Shown: piece after piece, positions 47,656 through 63,543 of the stretch | Position numbering within the stretch: the stretch's first letter is position 1 | Layout: each line of letters starts with the position of its first letter | Assembly: GCF_026898135.2 (NCBI RefSeq) | Contig: NZ_CP114035.2 | Span: forward strand, 5,125,501-5,189,500 | DNA from: Pseudomonas fortuita | GTDB lineage: Bacteria; Pseudomonadota; Gammaproteobacteria; Pseudomonadales; Pseudomonadaceae | Length of the DNA: 64,000 bases | Reading direction: 5' to 3' | Program-made: the position numbers and the translations under genes | Notes under the pieces: model-generated | What the model saw: the letters and a program-made list of their open reading frames with translations, nothing else | The model's database searches: none | Told to the model about the DNA's origin: nothing

Positions 47656-48525
47656 CTAATTCTTCGCAACGGCGGGTTGGGCCGTCGTCGGTGCAATCGG
47701 TTCCCGCCAACCAACGGCAAGTCCGTTGGAATAACGCAGATCAATGCGGGCGATAGTGGTGATCTGGTCTTTGAGTGTCTTGTCGTAAATGGCAATGAAA
47801 CGGCGCATCTTCTCCACCAGATGGTCGCGCCCCAACAGCAGCTCGATACCGGGCCCGGCGCTGCTCGCACCGGTAGTCAGGAACCAGCTGCCCCGCTCGC
47901 GCAGCTCCAGGCGAGCGATGGAAAAGCCCAGGGGGCGCAGCATCTGGCTCAATACCTGATACTGCTGCATGACTTGTTGCTGAGCACGCTGCGGCCCAGC
48001 CAGCTGCGGCAGGTGCTCGTAGTTGGCCAGTTCGCGCGGGGTGAAGGCCTGGCCCTGGTTGTTGAGCAAGGCTTCGTCGCCCCAGCGCGCCACCGGCAGC
48101 TGTTCTTCCAGGCGGATCACCACCTCGTCAGGCCACACCCGGCGCACTTCGGCGTGAGCGATCCATGGCATCTGTTCGAGCTCCGCACGCATCGCCGGCA
48201 GGTCGACGCTGAAGAAGCTCGCCGCCACGTACGGTGCGATGCGCTGCTGCACCGACTGCTGGCTGATGTAGCTGAGGTCGCCCTGCACGTCGATCTTGGT
48301 GATCGGCCGGTCGGCATACGGCATCAGGCGAATGGCGCCCTCATAGGCACCAAAGCCGGCCGCCACCAGCAGCACCGGCCACAGCAGGCGCTTGAGGCCT
48401 CCCAGGCTTGGCCGCGGCAGGCGCGCCGATACGGGCTCGTCGGCCACCAGCCGGCTGGCACCACGCGGCACCGGCTTGCTACGGCCGGTAACGGGTTGCT
48501 GCTGACGTATCATCGCGCCTTGCAT
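47656..48525 (-). CDS. ftsQ: Cell division protein FtsQ
   Basis: A 289-residue bitopic membrane protein of the divisome, with a basic cytoplasmic tail, one transmembrane helix ([21 protein letters not shown], near residues 44-64), a POTRA domain ([20 protein letters not shown]) and a beta domain. It scaffolds FtsB and FtsL. The distance to ddlB is 5 bp and to ftsA 14 bp. Confidence 0.96.
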   Translation of the reverse strand: MQGAMIRQQQPVTGRSKPVPRGASRLVADEPVSARLPRPSLGGLKRLLWPVLLVAAGFGAYEGAIRLMPYADRPITKIDVQGDLSYISQQSVQQRIAPYVAASFFSVDLPAMRAELEQMPWIAHAEVRRVWPDEVVIRLEEQLPVARWGDEALLNNQGQAFTPRELANYEHLPQLAGPQRAQQQVMQQYQVLSQMLRPLGFSIARLELRERGSWFLTTGASSAGPGIELLLGRDHLVEKMRRFIAIYDKTLKDQITTIARIDLRYSNGLAVGWREPIAPTTAQPAVAKN

Positions 48526-48530
48526 GGTTG

Positions 48531-50924
<2,394 letters not shown>

Positions 50925-50932
<8 letters not shown>

Positions 50933-52004
50933 GGGCCACCTCCAGGCAGATATCGACCACGGTGCTGGTTGCAGCAGGTTTGGCCAGGCGCCGTGCGGTG
51001 CCTGCCATTACGGTGAGTTTCTCGGGTTGCATCAGCACCTCGTTCAGGCGTTCAGCGAGCTGCGCTGCGCCAGTTGTCGCTTGTGGCATCAGGAAGGCAG
51101 CGCCTTCACGGGCCAGATATTGGGCGTTGTGGGTCTGGTGATCGTCGATGGCGTGGGGCAATGGCACCAGCAGCGAAGGCAGGCCCGCTGCCGCCAGCTC
51201 GCTAACGGTCAGGGCACCGGCCCGGCACACCACCATGTCGGCCCAGCCATAGGCTTGGGCCATGTCCTTGATGAAGGGCTCTACCTGAGCCTCGACGCCC
51301 GCCTCGTGATAACGCTCGGCGGTGATTGGCGCGTGTTGCTTGCCGGCCTGGTGGAACACCTCTGGCCGCAGCGCAGCAGGGACTTCGGACAGGGCCTTAG
51401 GCAACAATTTGTTCAAGGGTTCCGCACCCAGGCTGCCACCGAGCACCAGCAGGCGCGCTCGGCGCTGGGCCAGGGGCGCGCGTTGTGCATCCATGAACAG
51501 CTCCGGGCGCACCGGGTTGCCGGTGGTACGACGCTTGTCGCTCGCCTCGAAGGTGTTCGGGAAAGCTTCGCAGACCCGCGCAGACAGTGGCACCAGCAAC
51601 CGATTGGCGGTACCGGCACGGGCGTTCTGCTCGTGGATCACCAATGGCACGCCGCACAGCCGCGCGGCCACACCGCCGGGGCCAGTCACATAACCGCCAA
51701 AGCCCAGTACGCATACCGGCTTGAGCTGGCGAATGATGCGTCGCGCCTGCAGTACCGCCTTGATCAGGGTGAACGGCGCCTTGAGCAACGACAGCTTGCC
51801 TTTGCCGCGCAGGCCGCTGACCTGGATCAGGTGCAGCGGCAGGCCAGCCTGGGGCACCAGTTCGTTTTCGATGCCACGCGGGGTGCCCAGCCAGTGCACG
51901 GTAAAACCACGCGCCTGGAACTCCCGGGCGCAGGCCAGGGCCGGGAATACATGCCCCCCGGTGCCGCCCGCCATGATCAATATGTTTTTGCCGTCAGCGG
52001 CCAT
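50925..52004 (-). CDS. murG: GlcNAc transferase MurG
   Basis: A 359-residue GT28 glycosyltransferase that converts lipid I to lipid II at the inner face of the membrane. The N-terminal loop is [15 protein letters not shown], and [16 protein letters not shown] and [15 protein letters not shown] are the other glycine-rich loops. The UDP-binding motif is [21 protein letters not shown]. The start at 52004 ([14 protein letters not shown]) gives the normal length and overlaps ftsW by 11 bp. Confidence 0.98.
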
Positions 52005-53208
52005 GACTGGTCTCCTCGGCAAAATCGCTTTCGCTGAACTCGTGTTCTTCGCTACCCAGGTGCGTGCGGCTCTCCCACTCGATACGCAGCAACAGGCCCA
52101 CGCAGGCGCAACAGATCACCAGCGAGCTGCCCCCGTAGCTGAGGAACGGCAGCGTCAGGCCCTTGGTTGGCAGCAGGCCGACGTTCACCCCGATGTTGAT
52201 CAGGAACTGGCCGATCCACAGGAACGCCAGGCCGAAGGCCACATAGGCGGCGAAGAACTGCTTGGCCTTCTCGGCCCACAGACCGATGTACAGGGCACGC
52301 ACGGTCACGAACACGAACAGTGCAATGGTCAGCAGCGAGCCGACCACGCCCAGTTCTTCGGCCAGTACCGAGAACACAAAGTCGGTGTGTGCTTCGGGCA
52401 GGTAGAACTGCTTCTGCACGCTATTGCCCAGGCCAACACCCAGCCACTCGCCGCGGCCGAAGGCGATCAGTGCCTGGGTCAGCTGGTAGCCCGAGCCGAA
52501 CTGGTCGGACCACGGGTCGGTAAAGGTGATAAGCCGCGCCATCCGGTAGGGCTGCGCCTGTACCAGCACGAACACCGCCAGTACCGCCAACACCACCATG
52601 AGGCTGAAGCGGAACAACCCAACCCCGCCGAGGAACAGCATGGCCGCCGCCGCGCCCATCATCACCACGGTGGCACCGAAGTCCGGCTCCATCAGTAACA
52701 AGGCCGCCATGGGCAGCAGCACGATGAACGGCTTGAAGAAGCCCATCCAGGTTTCGCGCACCTCGGTCTGCCGGCGCACCAGGTAACCCGCCAGGTAGAC
52801 GACCACGAACACCTTGGCGATTTCCGAAGGCTGGACGTTGAAGAAGCTGAAGCCGATCCAGCGCATGGAACCGTTCACTTCACGGCCGATACCCGGCACC
52901 AGCACCAGTACCAGCAGCCCGAAAGCGCCTAGCAGCATCATGAAGCCCATGCGCTGCCAGGTGGCGATCGGCACCAGCATGGTCGCGCCACAGGCAACCA
53001 GGCCCAGGAACACATACACCAAGTGGCGGAACATGTGGTAAAGCGGGTTGCCCGACTGCACCGCAGCCACTTCCGAGGAGGCCGAGGTGATCATCACCAG
53101 GCCAAGGCCCAGCAAGGCCAGGCAGCCTGCGAGCATCGGGAAGTCCAGGTCGATGCCACGACCGCTGATCAGCGGCGACGGGTAGGGCTTGAAGATGCCG
53201 AAGATCAT
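51994..53208 (-). CDS. ftsW: Septal peptidoglycan glycosyltransferase FtsW
   Basis: A 404-residue SEDS protein with ten transmembrane helices that polymerises glycan at the septum with FtsI (PBP3). The SEDS signatures MRWIGFSFFNVQPSEIAKVFVV and FVFSVLAEELGVVG and the terminal LPFLSYGGSSL are conserved. It overlaps murD by 4 bp (ATGA) and murG by 11 bp. Confidence 0.98.
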   Translation of the reverse strand: MIFGIFKPYPSPLISGRGIDLDFPMLAGCLALLGLGLVMITSASSEVAAVQSGNPLYHMFRHLVYVFLGLVACGATMLVPIATWQRMGFMMLLGAFGLLVLVLVPGIGREVNGSMRWIGFSFFNVQPSEIAKVFVVVYLAGYLVRRQTEVRETWMGFFKPFIVLLPMAALLLMEPDFGATVVMMGAAAAMLFLGGVGLFRFSLMVVLAVLAVFVLVQAQPYRMARLITFTDPWSDQFGSGYQLTQALIAFGRGEWLGVGLGNSVQKQFYLPEAHTDFVFSVLAEELGVVGSLLTIALFVFVTVRALYIGLWAEKAKQFFAAYVAFGLAFLWIGQFLINIGVNVGLLPTKGLTLPFLSYGGSSLVICCACVGLLLRIEWESRTHLGSEEHEFSESDFAEETSHGR

Positions 53209-54557
53209 GCAAGGCCTCCCGCTGCCTGGGCAAACAGGCGCCCGCGCTCTTCAAAGTTCTTGAACATGTCGAGGCTGGCGCACGCCGGCGACAGCAACAC
53301 CGCATCGCCCGCCTGGGCCAGCTCGGCACACTGCTGCACGGCGTCGTCCAGGGTCTTGACCCGCACCAGCGGCACGTCATCACCCAAGGCCTCGGCCAGG
53401 CGCTCGGCATCACGGCCAAGCAATACCACGGCGCGGCAGAAACGCTTGACTGGCTCGCGTAGCGCAGTGAAATCGGCACCTTTGCCATCGCCACCGGCGA
53501 TCAGCACCAACTTGCCTTCGATATCGGCACCCAGGCCCTCGATGGCTGCCAGGGCCGCACCGACGTTGGTGGCCTTGGAATCGTCATACCAGTTCACGCC
53601 GTTACGCTCACGTACCCACTGGCAACGGTGGGCCAGGCCACCGAATTCACGCAGGGCTTCGAGCATGGGCTCGAACGGCAGGCCGGCCGCATGCCCCAGG
53701 GCCAAGGCTGCCAGGGCATTGCTTTGGTTATGGGCGCCACGCACCTTCAGCTCGCGTGCTGGTATCAGCGCCTGGAACTCGAACGCCAGGTATTTTTCAC
53801 CGTCTACTTCACGCAAGCCGAAGGCTTTGAAATCGGGCTGGTTGAGGCCGAATGTCCAGCATGGGCGGCCTTCCACAGGCAACGGTCGGCTCAGGGCATC
53901 CTGGCGGTTGACCACCACCTGGCGGGCACCGCGGAAAATCCGGTGTTTGGCCAGGTGGTAGGCCGGCAGGCCACTGTAGCGGTCCATGTGGTCTTCGCTG
54001 ATGTTCAGCACAGTGGCCACTTCAGCATTGAGCTGGTCAGTGGTTTCCAGTTGGAAACTGGACAGCTCCAGCACGTACAGCTCGACGTCATCAGCCAGCA
54101 AGTCCAGCGCCGGGGTACCGAGGTTGCCGCCCACAGCCACACGTTTGCCTGCCTTGGCGGCCATTTCGCCGACCAGGGTGGTAACGGTGCTCTTGGCGTT
54201 GGAGCCGCTGATGGCAATGATCGGCGCCTTGGCGTGGTGGGCGAACAGCTCGATATCACCGGACAGCTTCACGCCACGCGCGGCGGCCTGCTGCAGGGCC
54301 GGGGTGGCCAAGGCCAGACCGGGGCTCACGTACAGCTCGTTGGCGCGGCACAGGAAGTCCACGTCCAGTTCACCACAGCGCACTTCCACCTGCGGGTAAT
54401 CACGGCGCAGGGTGTCCAGTTCCGGCGGTTGCTCGCGGGTATCGGCGACCGCAAAGGCAATGCCCCGGCTCGCCAGGAAGCGAACCAGGGACATGCCGCT
54501 CTTGCCGAGGCCGACAACGATGCGGAATTGGTCGGAAGCGATCAAAGACACGCTCAT
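53205..54557 (-). CDS. murD: UDP-MurNAc-L-Ala--D-Glu ligase MurD
   Basis: A 450-residue Mur ligase that adds D-glutamate. The N-terminal motif is VVGLGKSGMSLVRFL, the P-loop is ISGSNAKSTVTTLVG, and the ligase motifs NISEDHMDRY and WYDDSKATN are conserved. It begins directly after mraY and overlaps ftsW by 4 bp. Confidence 0.98.
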   Translation of the reverse strand: MSVSLIASDQFRIVVGLGKSGMSLVRFLASRGIAFAVADTREQPPELDTLRRDYPQVEVRCGELDVDFLCRANELYVSPGLALATPALQQAAARGVKLSGDIELFAHHAKAPIIAISGSNAKSTVTTLVGEMAAKAGKRVAVGGNLGTPALDLLADDVELYVLELSSFQLETTDQLNAEVATVLNISEDHMDRYSGLPAYHLAKHRIFRGARQVVVNRQDALSRPLPVEGRPCWTFGLNQPDFKAFGLREVDGEKYLAFEFQALIPARELKVRGAHNQSNALAALALGHAAGLPFEPMLEALREFGGLAHRCQWVRERNGVNWYDDSKATNVGAALAAIEGLGADIEGKLVLIAGGDGKGADFTALREPVKRFCRAVVLLGRDAERLAEALGDDVPLVRVKTLDDAVQQCAELAQAGDAVLLSPACASLDMFKNFEERGRLFAQAAGGLA

Positions 54558-55640
54558 CTACCTCAGTTTCAGGGTTGCAAGGCCGATCAGCACCAGAATC
54601 ACGGTGATGATCCAGAAGCGGACGATCACCCGTGGCTCTGGCCAGCCCTTGAGTTCAAAGTGGTGGTGGATCGGCGCCATGCGGAACACGCGCTTGCCGG
54701 TCAGCTTGAAGGAGGCGACCTGGATCACCACCGACAGGGTTTCCACCACGAAGATGCCGCCCATGATGAACAGCACGATTTCCTGGCGGACGATCACGGC
54801 GATGGTGCCCAGCGCGGCGCCCAGCGCCAGCGCGCCGACGTCACCCATGAAGACTTGTGCCGGGTAGGTGTTGAACCACAGGAAGCCCAGGCCGGCGCCG
54901 ATCAGCGCGCCGCAGAACACGATCAGCTCACCCGAGCCCGGCACGTAGGGGATCAGCAGGTATTCGGCGAACTTCACGTTACCCGACAGGTAGCAGAAGA
55001 TGCCCAGGGCGCCGCCCACCATCACCGTCGGCATGATTGCCAGGCCGTCGAGGCCATCGGTAAGGTTGACCGCGTTGCTGGAGCCGACGATCACGAAGTA
55101 GGTCAGCACGACGAAGCCAATGCCCAGCGGGATAGTGACATCCTTGATGAACGGCAGGATCAGCGTGGTCTCGACGCTGGTCGGCGCCGTCTTGTACAGG
55201 AACACGGCCGCAGCCAGCCCGAACACCGACTGCCAGAAGTACTTCCAGCGGCTTGGCAGGCCACGGGAGTTCTTTTCGATCACCTTGCGGTAGTCGTCAA
55301 CCCAGCCGATCGCACCGAATGCCAAGGTCACGATCAGCACCACCCACACGTAGCGGTTGGACAGATCAGCCCACAGCAGGGTGCTGATGGCGATGGCCGA
55401 CAGGATCAGTGCGCCACCCATGGTCGGGGTGCCGGACTTGGACAGGTGCGATTGCGGGCCGTCGTTACGCACGGCCTGGCCGATCTGGCGAATTTGCAGG
55501 GTACGGATCATCCACGGCCCCAGCCACAGCGCCAGGGACAACGCGGTCAGTACACCAAGAATCCCGCGCAGGGACAGGTACTGGAAGACCGCGAAGCCTT
55601 TGTGGAACTGTTGCAGATACTCGGCCAACAGCAGCAGCAT
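54558..55640 (-). CDS. mraY: Phospho-MurNAc-pentapeptide transferase MraY
   Basis: A 360-residue ten-helix membrane enzyme that forms lipid I from UDP-MurNAc-pentapeptide and undecaprenyl phosphate. Its motifs include [43 protein letters not shown] and the HHHFELKGW loop. It starts within the murF stop (TAATG). Confidence 0.98.
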   Translation of the reverse strand: MLLLLAEYLQQFHKGFAVFQYLSLRGILGVLTALSLALWLGPWMIRTLQIRQIGQAVRNDGPQSHLSKSGTPTMGGALILSAIAISTLLWADLSNRYVWVVLIVTLAFGAIGWVDDYRKVIEKNSRGLPSRWKYFWQSVFGLAAAVFLYKTAPTSVETTLILPFIKDVTIPLGIGFVVLTYFVIVGSSNAVNLTDGLDGLAIMPTVMVGGALGIFCYLSGNVKFAEYLLIPYVPGSGELIVFCGALIGAGLGFLWFNTYPAQVFMGDVGALALGAALGTIAVIVRQEIVLFIMGGIFVVETLSVVIQVASFKLTGKRVFRMAPIHHHFELKGWPEPRVIVRFWIITVILVLIGLATLKLR

Positions 55641-57007
55641 TAATGTTTCTCCCCGCTGGCACCGCACAATGCCGCCACGACGTTTTCCATCGCAGCGCTG
55701 CGCGAGCCCTTGATCAAGATAGTGGTGTCGCTGGCATTTTCAGCGCGAACAGCGTCGATCAGCTCAGCTTGAGTAGCGAAATGATGGCCATTGGCGCCGA
55801 ACGCCGTGACCGCATGCATCATGTTGGAACCCACTGCGTACAGGGCGTCGACCTTGCCACGCGCGTAGTCACCCACCTGACGGTGGCCTTCTTGCGCCCA
55901 TTGCCCCAATTCGCCGATATCCCCAAGCACCAGGACGGTGCGTCCGGAAAAGCCGGCGAGTATATCAACGGCCGCGCACATGGAGGTGGGATTTGCGTTG
56001 TAACTGTCGTCGATCACCCGCACACCGTTCGGCGCGACCTGCGCCACGGTGCGGCCCTTGACCGGCTGCACGGCAGCCAGGCCGGCGGCAATGCCGTTCA
56101 GGGTCAGACCAACGGCATGGGCGGCAGCGGCGGCAGCCAGGGCGTTGCTGACGTTATGGGTACCCAGAAGGTTCAGCTGTACCTGCACGCTGCCATCAGG
56201 CCCGTGCAGGGTGAACGACGGGCAGCCACGCGCGTCGCGACCAATGTCGCTGGCGTGGAAATCGGCCTGCGGGTTATCCAGTGCAAACGTGAAGATGCGG
56301 TGGTTGCCGGCACGTTTGCGCCAGATTTCGAACGCCTTGTCGGCCAGGTTGAGGATGGCGACACCGCCCTCATCCAGGCCTTCGAGAATTTCGCCCTTGG
56401 CTTCGACGATCTTCTCGGGCCCACCGAATTCGCCAACGTGGGCGGTACCTGCGTTATTGATGATGACCACCTGAGGGTTGGCCAGGCCGACGGTGTAGCG
56501 GATTTCACCGATGCGCGACGCACCCAGCTCGATCACTGCAGCGCTGTGCTCCGGAGCGATTTCCAGCAGGGTCAGCGGCGCGCCAAGGTCGTTGTTCAGG
56601 TTGCCGCGGGTGGCATGCACCAGGCCGCGGGTGCGCAGGATGCTGGCAAGCATCTCCTTGACCGTGGTCTTGCCACTGGAACCGGTAATCGCCACCACGG
56701 GCTTGTCGAACGCAGCGCGGTTCAGGGCGCCGAGCTGACCAAGCGCTACCCGGCAATCATTGACCCGCAACTGCGGCAGGTCGACACCGGCCACCTCACG
56801 CTCGACCAGGGCGGCGACTGCGCCTTTGGCTTTGACATCAGCCAGGTAGTCATGGCCATCGAAACGCGGGCCGGCCAAGGCGACGAACAGCTGCCCGGCG
56901 CTGACACTGCGGCTGTCGATGCTGACACCGGTGAAAGTGGCGTCGGTACCGACTTGTTGACCACTCAGTGCTGTGGTCAGCTGGCTGAGTGTCATCGGCT
57001 TAAGCAT
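55640..57007 (-). CDS. murF: UDP-MurNAc-tripeptide--D-Ala-D-Ala ligase MurF
   Basis: A 455-residue Mur ligase that adds D-Ala-D-Ala to complete the pentapeptide. Visible motifs are [13 protein letters not shown] (P-loop), [24 protein letters not shown] and [11 protein letters not shown]. The start at 57007 ([14 protein letters not shown]) is normal and overlaps murE by 8 bp. Confidence 0.98.
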   Translation of the reverse strand: MLKPMTLSQLTTALSGQQVGTDATFTGVSIDSRSVSAGQLFVALAGPRFDGHDYLADVKAKGAVAALVEREVAGVDLPQLRVNDCRVALGQLGALNRAAFDKPVVAITGSSGKTTVKEMLASILRTRGLVHATRGNLNNDLGAPLTLLEIAPEHSAAVIELGASRIGEIRYTVGLANPQVVIINNAGTAHVGEFGGPEKIVEAKGEILEGLDEGGVAILNLADKAFEIWRKRAGNHRIFTFALDNPQADFHASDIGRDARGCPSFTLHGPDGSVQVQLNLLGTHNVSNALAAAAAAHAVGLTLNGIAAGLAAVQPVKGRTVAQVAPNGVRVIDDSYNANPTSMCAAVDILAGFSGRTVLVLGDIGELGQWAQEGHRQVGDYARGKVDALYAVGSNMMHAVTAFGANGHHFATQAELIDAVRAENASDTTILIKGSRSAAMENVVAALCGASGEKH

Positions 57008-58486
57008 GTGGAGCCTCCCAGGCTGCAAGGGCCTTCTCGGCTTCGGTCAGGTCGGAGAAGCCATGGCGCTCGCCATTGATCTCCTGATAATCCTCATGCC
57101 CCTTGCCCGCCAGCACGATCACGTCGTTGGCAGCGGCTGAGGCGATCAGGTGCGCAATGGCTTCGCCACGGCCGGCGACGAACTCGACGTCTTCAGGCTT
57201 GGTGAAGCCGGGACGGATGTCGTCGAAGATGCGCAGCGGGTCTTCCGTGCGCGGGTTGTCGTCGGTGACCAGCACACGGTCGGCCAGGCGCTCGGCCACT
57301 TCAGCCATCAATGGGCGCTTACCGCGATCACGGTCGCCGCCGCAGCCAAACAGGCACAACAGTTGGCCGTGGGCATGCGGGCGCAGGGCTTCAAGCACTT
57401 TTTCCAGGGCGTCCGGGGTGTGCGCGTAGTCGACCACCACCAGTGGTTTTTGACCGCCACCCAGGCGCTGCATGCGGCCTACTGGACCTTGCAGGCGCGG
57501 GGTGACCTCAAGGATTTCGTCCAGCGCGTAATCCAGCGCCAGCAGGGTTGCCACGGCGGCCAGCATGTTGCTCAGGTTGAAGCGGCCCAGCAGCTGGCTG
57601 CGCAGGGTGCGCTCACCCTGAGCAGTCACCAGCGTGGCTCGCACGCCATCGTCACTGAACACGGCCTCGCGGCAGAACAGCGAGGCGTCGGGGTTTTCCA
57701 GGCTATAGCTGAGCAGCCGGGTCTCGACCAGGTCGACACTCGGGCGGCGAGCAAAGTCTTCGGCCAGGCGACGACCAAAGTCGTCATCCAGGTTGACCAC
57801 CTGGCAACGCAGGTTTGGCCAGGCGAACAGCTTGGCCTTGGCCGCCTCATACGCCTGCATGCTGCCGTGGTAATCCAGGTGATCACGGGACAGGTTGGTC
57901 ATGACCGCGATGTCGAACGCCAACGCAGCGACACGCCCTTGCTCCAGGGCGTGAGAGGAAACCTCCATGGCCACGGCCTTGGCGCCCTGCTTTTTCAGGT
58001 CGTAAAGGGTGGACTGTACGGCAATCGGGTCTGGCGTGGTCAGGCGACCACTTTGCAGTTCACCGTAAAAGCCGGTCCCCAAAGTGCCAATAAGGCCGCA
58101 GCGCTGGCCGAGCACATCAAGCGCCTGGGCCACCAATTGAGTAACGCTGGTCTTGCCGTTGGTACCGGTCACACCCACCAGGTTCAGCTGGCGGCTGGGC
58201 TCACCATAGAAGCGCCCGGCGATGTCCGAGAGTTGGGCGATCAGGCCCTTGACCGGAATCAGCGGCACATCGGTCAGCGGCAGCACGTTGGCGCCCTGCT
58301 CTTCATAGGCCACGGCGGCAGCGCCACGGGCCAAGGCATCGGCGATATGTTCGCGGCCATCAACCTTGGCGCCCGGCACGGCCAGGAACAGATCGCCGGG
58401 GCGTACATTGCGGCTGTCCAGGGTCAGTTCACGAATCAGCGGGTCACGGCTGGCGTGAGCGAAAAGCTTGCTCAATGGCATTGTCA

Positions 58487-58487
<1 letters not shown>
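57000..58487 (-). CDS. murE: UDP-MurNAc-dipeptide--meso-DAP ligase MurE
   Basis: A 495-residue Mur ligase that adds meso-diaminopimelate. The P-loop is GVTGTNGKTSVTQLV, the carbamylated-lysine region is MTNLSRDHLDYHGSM, and the DAP-specific DNPRTEDP (DNPR motif) is present. The start is within ATGATGACA at the ftsI stop. The second ATG (58487) is used, though the first (58490, 4-bp overlap) is equally possible. Confidence 0.97.
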
Positions 58488-60515
<2,028 letters not shown>

Positions 60516-60519
<4 letters not shown>

Positions 60520-61463
60520 CGCAGTTTCTCCGCCACACGCATCACGGCGCTACGCGAGCGTGGGTTGGCCTTGAGCTCGGCTTCGGAGGCGAACTGGGCC
60601 TTGCCGATGAGCTTGATTTTCGGCTCGAAGACTTTGTGCTGTACCGGCAGGTTGCGTGGCAGGTTGTCGGCCTCGCCCTTGACCAGCTTGCGCATGAACA
60701 GCTTGACGATACGGTCCTCAAGGGAGTGGAAACTGATCACTGCCAGGCGGCCACCGACCTCGAGTGCATCCAGCGCGGCCTCCAGGCCAGCCTCCAGGTC
60801 ACCCAGCTCGTTGTTGACATGGATCCGCAGCCCCTGGAAGGCACGGGTAGCCGGGTTCTTGCCTTTTTCCCAGGCCGGGTTGGCAACCTTCAGCACTTCC
60901 GCCAGGTCGGCAGTGCGGGTGAACGGCTCCTTTTCGCGGCGCTCGACCACGGCACGCGCCATGCGGCCGGAGAAACGCTCTTCACCGTACTCTTTGAAGA
61001 CACGGGCAATTTCTTCCACAGGCGCAGTGGCGATGAACTCGGCGGCACTGATGCCCTGATCCGGGTTCATGCGCATGTCCAGCGGGCCATCATTGAGGAA
61101 ACTGAAGCCACGCTCTGGGTCATCCAGTTGCGGCGAGGACACGCCCAGGTCCAGCAGTACACCGCTGACCTTTCCGTGCAGGCCGCGTTCGGCCACTTCT
61201 GCACCCAGCTCGGCAAAGCTGCGCTGCACAATGACAAAGCGGCCGTCTTCGGCCGCCAGCGCTTGCCCCGTGGCAATCGCCTGTGGATCTTTGTCGAAGC
61301 CCAGCAGCCGCCCTTGCGGCCCGAGCTTGCTGAGAATCAGCCGGCTGTGTCCGCCACGGCCGAAGGTGCCGTCCAGATAGCAACCGTCGGCGCGCAGGGC
61401 CAATGCCTCGACAGCTTCGTCGAGCAGGACGGTAATGTGGTTGAAGCCGCTATCTATGGTCAC
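60516..61463 (-). CDS. rsmH: 16S rRNA m4C1402 methyltransferase RsmH (MraW)
   Basis: A 315-residue SAM-dependent methyltransferase for N4-methylation of C1402 in 16S rRNA. The SAM-binding [41 protein letters not shown] and [15 protein letters not shown] are family signatures. The GTG start overlaps the mraZ stop by 4 bp. Confidence 0.98.
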
Positions 61464-61915
61464 AGGATCAGGTCACGCAATTCGTCGGGCATGGCGCCCG
61501 GTTGTTGAATAGCTGCAAGGTCGGCTGCCGAAACCGTGTTCCAGGCATCTTCATCCCACAGCTGGAATTTGTTCAGTTGCCCCACCAGCATCGCCTTCTT
61601 GTCGAGCTTGGCGTACTCACGCAGGCGGGGCGGCACCAGGAAACGCCCACTGCCATCGAGCTCCAGGTCAACCGCATTACCGATCAGCAAACGCTGCAGA
61701 CGGCGGTTTTCCTCACGCAACGATGGCAAGGCTCGCAACTTGGCTTCTATCTGTTCCCACTCATCGAGGGGGTATACGCACAAGCAGGGGTCAACGGCGT
61801 CAATGGTCACGATCAGCTGGCCATTGCAACGCGAATCCAGCTCGTCACGGTACCGACTCGGCATGGCGAGACGTCCCTTGGCATCGAGGCTGACGGCGTT
61901 GGCTCCGCGGAACAA
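61460..61915 (-). CDS. mraZ: MraZ, transcriptional regulator of the dcw operon
   Basis: A 151-residue two-AbrB-fold protein that starts at [20 protein letters not shown]. It forms ring-shaped oligomers and represses its own promoter by binding direct repeats of TGGG. The TTG start at 61915 (encoding FRGAN next) has GGGGA about 8 nt upstream and gives the normal length. It is preferred over a TTG six codons earlier. Its operator is seen just upstream. Confidence 0.95.
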   Translation of the reverse strand: MFRGANAVSLDAKGRLAMPSRYRDELDSRCNGQLIVTIDAVDPCLCVYPLDEWEQIEAKLRALPSLREENRRLQRLLIGNAVDLELDGSGRFLVPPRLREYAKLDKKAMLVGQLNKFQLWDEDAWNTVSAADLAAIQQPGAMPDELRDLIL

Positions 61916-61954
61916 GGCTGTGATTCCCCACAATGTTAGCTTTTTTGTGCCAGA

Positions 61955-61984
61955 AAACCCACTTCATCCCACTTTCTGCCACTT
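61955..61984 (-). promoter_or_regulatory. MraZ box: three direct repeats AAGTGGS, 10-bp period
   Basis: On the minus strand the sequence reads AAGTGGCAGA, AAGTGGGATG and AAGTGGGTTT in tandem (three 10-bp units). This matches the known MraZ-binding arrangement of TGGG repeats about one helical turn apart. It lies just downstream of the mraZ promoter -10 element. Confidence 0.85.
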
Positions 61985-61990
61985 GCGCAC

Positions 61991-62020
61991 ACTATAGGAA
62001 TCCGCCCGCAGCACCGTCAA
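61991..62020 (-). promoter_or_regulatory. Sigma70 promoter of the dcw operon (Pmra)
   Basis: On the minus strand TTGACG (-35) and TATAGT (-10) are separated by 18 bp and end 6 bp before the MraZ boxes. This is the best promoter match in the window and is the expected start of the mraZ-rsmH-ftsL transcript. Confidence 0.8.
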
Positions 62021-62227
62021 GGCACGTTCATAAGGAAAAGCCTTACAGGACCGAGATTTAGCGCGATAAGGGAATGTGGAAGCACTACCGAGGAAGAGAA
62101 AACACGAGAAAAATCAAACCCACGCAAGCAAATGGAGTTCGAACTTAAAGTGATTTATCAAGAGTAAGATTTTTTCGGTATTACCAGAGAGGATCTGCTA
62201 TCGAATCAAGCAGGGGAGGAAAAGGTG
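62021..62227. other. AT-rich intergenic stretch between mraZ promoter and rnpB
   Basis: About 200 bp without a gene. It is rich in A and G and likely holds 3' processing sequences of rnpB and upstream sequence of Pmra. No clear hairpin terminator for rnpB was found. Confidence 0.5.
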
Positions 62228-62601
62228 GAGAGTCGATCTGTAAGCCGGGTTTTGTCGAGGACAGTCATTCCTCTACGACGGCCATCACTGGACGCCTCTA
62301 GCAACCTACCCGGTTCCGACGCGGGCCACGCCTGATGGAACCCTATTTGGTCTTGCTCCGAGTGGGGTTTACCTAGCCACGAACTGTTGCCAGACGTGCG
62401 GTGCGCTCTTACCGCACCTTTTCACCCTTACCGGCACCGAAGTGCTTAGGCGGTTATTTTCTGTGGCACTTTCCGTAGGCTCGCGCCTCCCAGGCGTTAC
62501 CTGGCACTCTGCCCTATGGAGCCCGGACTTTCCTCCCCCTGCTGCTCACACAACAAAAAGTTGCGGAACAAAAACAGGCAGCGACTGTCCGATCGACTCT
62601 C
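62228..62601 (-). ncRNA. rnpB: RNase P RNA (rnpB), class A
   Basis: The minus-strand sequence begins AGAGTCGATCGGACAGTCGC and ends in CAGATCGACTCTCC. The two ends pair to form helix P1. The interior has the conserved CCGGGC.. and AGGGTG-rich core with the P4-region sequences of bacterial RNase P (including the segment reading GAGGAAAGTCCGGGC on the minus strand). It cleaves 5' leaders from tRNA precursors. The ends are approximate to a few nucleotides. It lies between rsmI and mraZ, as in other pseudomonads. Confidence 0.95.
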
Positions 62602-62667
62602 CGCCGCCAAGGTTACCGGCACGCGCGCACAAGAACAAGCAATACCGGCAATTATATCAAACTGCCA

Positions 62668-63543
62668 CTATTCGGTTTTCTGCTTTTCCAGCGCAAGTTG
62701 ATACAACAGGTTCTTGCGCACACCGGTAATTTCCGCCGCCAGCGCCGCAGCCCGCTTCAGTGGCAGCTCGGCCAACAGCAGGTCGAGTACTCGCTGGGCC
62801 TCGGTACTGATGGCCTGCTCGCCCTCCGGCGCGCTCCAGCCGCCAACCAGTACCACGCACTCACCGCGCTGCTGGTTGCTGTCGCCGGCAACGAACGCGC
62901 GCAGCTCGGCCAGCGGCAGGCCCTTCAGGGTCTCGAAGGTCTTGGTCAGCTCGCGCGCCAGCAGTGCCGGGCGTTCGCCACCAAAAACCAGCTCCATGTC
63001 TTCGAGGCATTCGAGGATACGGTGCGGGGCCTCATAGAAAATCAGCGTACGCGGCTCTTCCTTCACCTGCTCGAGGCGCGCCCGGCGCCCGGCCTGCTTG
63101 GCCGGCAGGAAGCCTTCGAAAATGAAGCGGTCCGACGGCAGGCCGGCCGCCGACAGTGCGGCGATCAAGGCGCAGGCGCCCGGCACCGGCACCACGCTCA
63201 CCCCCGCAGCCCGCGCCTGGCGTACCAAGTGGTAGCCCGGGTCGGAAATCAGCGGCGTGCCGGCATCGGAAACCAGTGCCACGTTCTCGCCAGCCAGCAG
63301 CTTGGTGAGAAAACGCCCGCCCTCATCACGCTCATTGTGTTCATGACAGGCCGCCAGCGGTGTGTCGATGCCAAAGTGTTGCAGCAGGCGGATCGAATGG
63401 CGGGTGTCTTCGGCGGCGATCAGCGCCACATCCGCCAGCACCTTCAGCGCCCGGGCGCTCATGTCGTCGAGGTTGCCGATGGGGGTTGCCACCACATACA
63501 GCGTCCCCACCGTGGATTTCGAAGCCCCTGCCACATCAGTCAC
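62668..63543 (-). CDS. rsmI: 16S rRNA 2'-O-methyltransferase RsmI
   Basis: A 291-residue tetrapyrrole-methylase-fold enzyme that 2'-O-methylates C1402 in 16S rRNA, the same nucleotide as RsmH. The signatures [39 protein letters not shown] and IFYEAPHR are conserved. The start is GTG. 63543 is chosen because AGG lies 8 nt upstream. A GTG three codons earlier is possible. It is divergent from lpoA. Confidence 0.95.
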   Translation of the reverse strand: MTDVAGASKSTVGTLYVVATPIGNLDDMSARALKVLADVALIAAEDTRHSIRLLQHFGIDTPLAACHEHNERDEGGRFLTKLLAGENVALVSDAGTPLISDPGYHLVRQARAAGVSVVPVPGACALIAALSAAGLPSDRFIFEGFLPAKQAGRRARLEQVKEEPRTLIFYEAPHRILECLEDMELVFGGERPALLARELTKTFETLKGLPLAELRAFVAGDSNQQRGECVVLVGGWSAPEGEQAISTEAQRVLDLLLAELPLKRAAALAAEITGVRKNLLYQLALEKQKTE

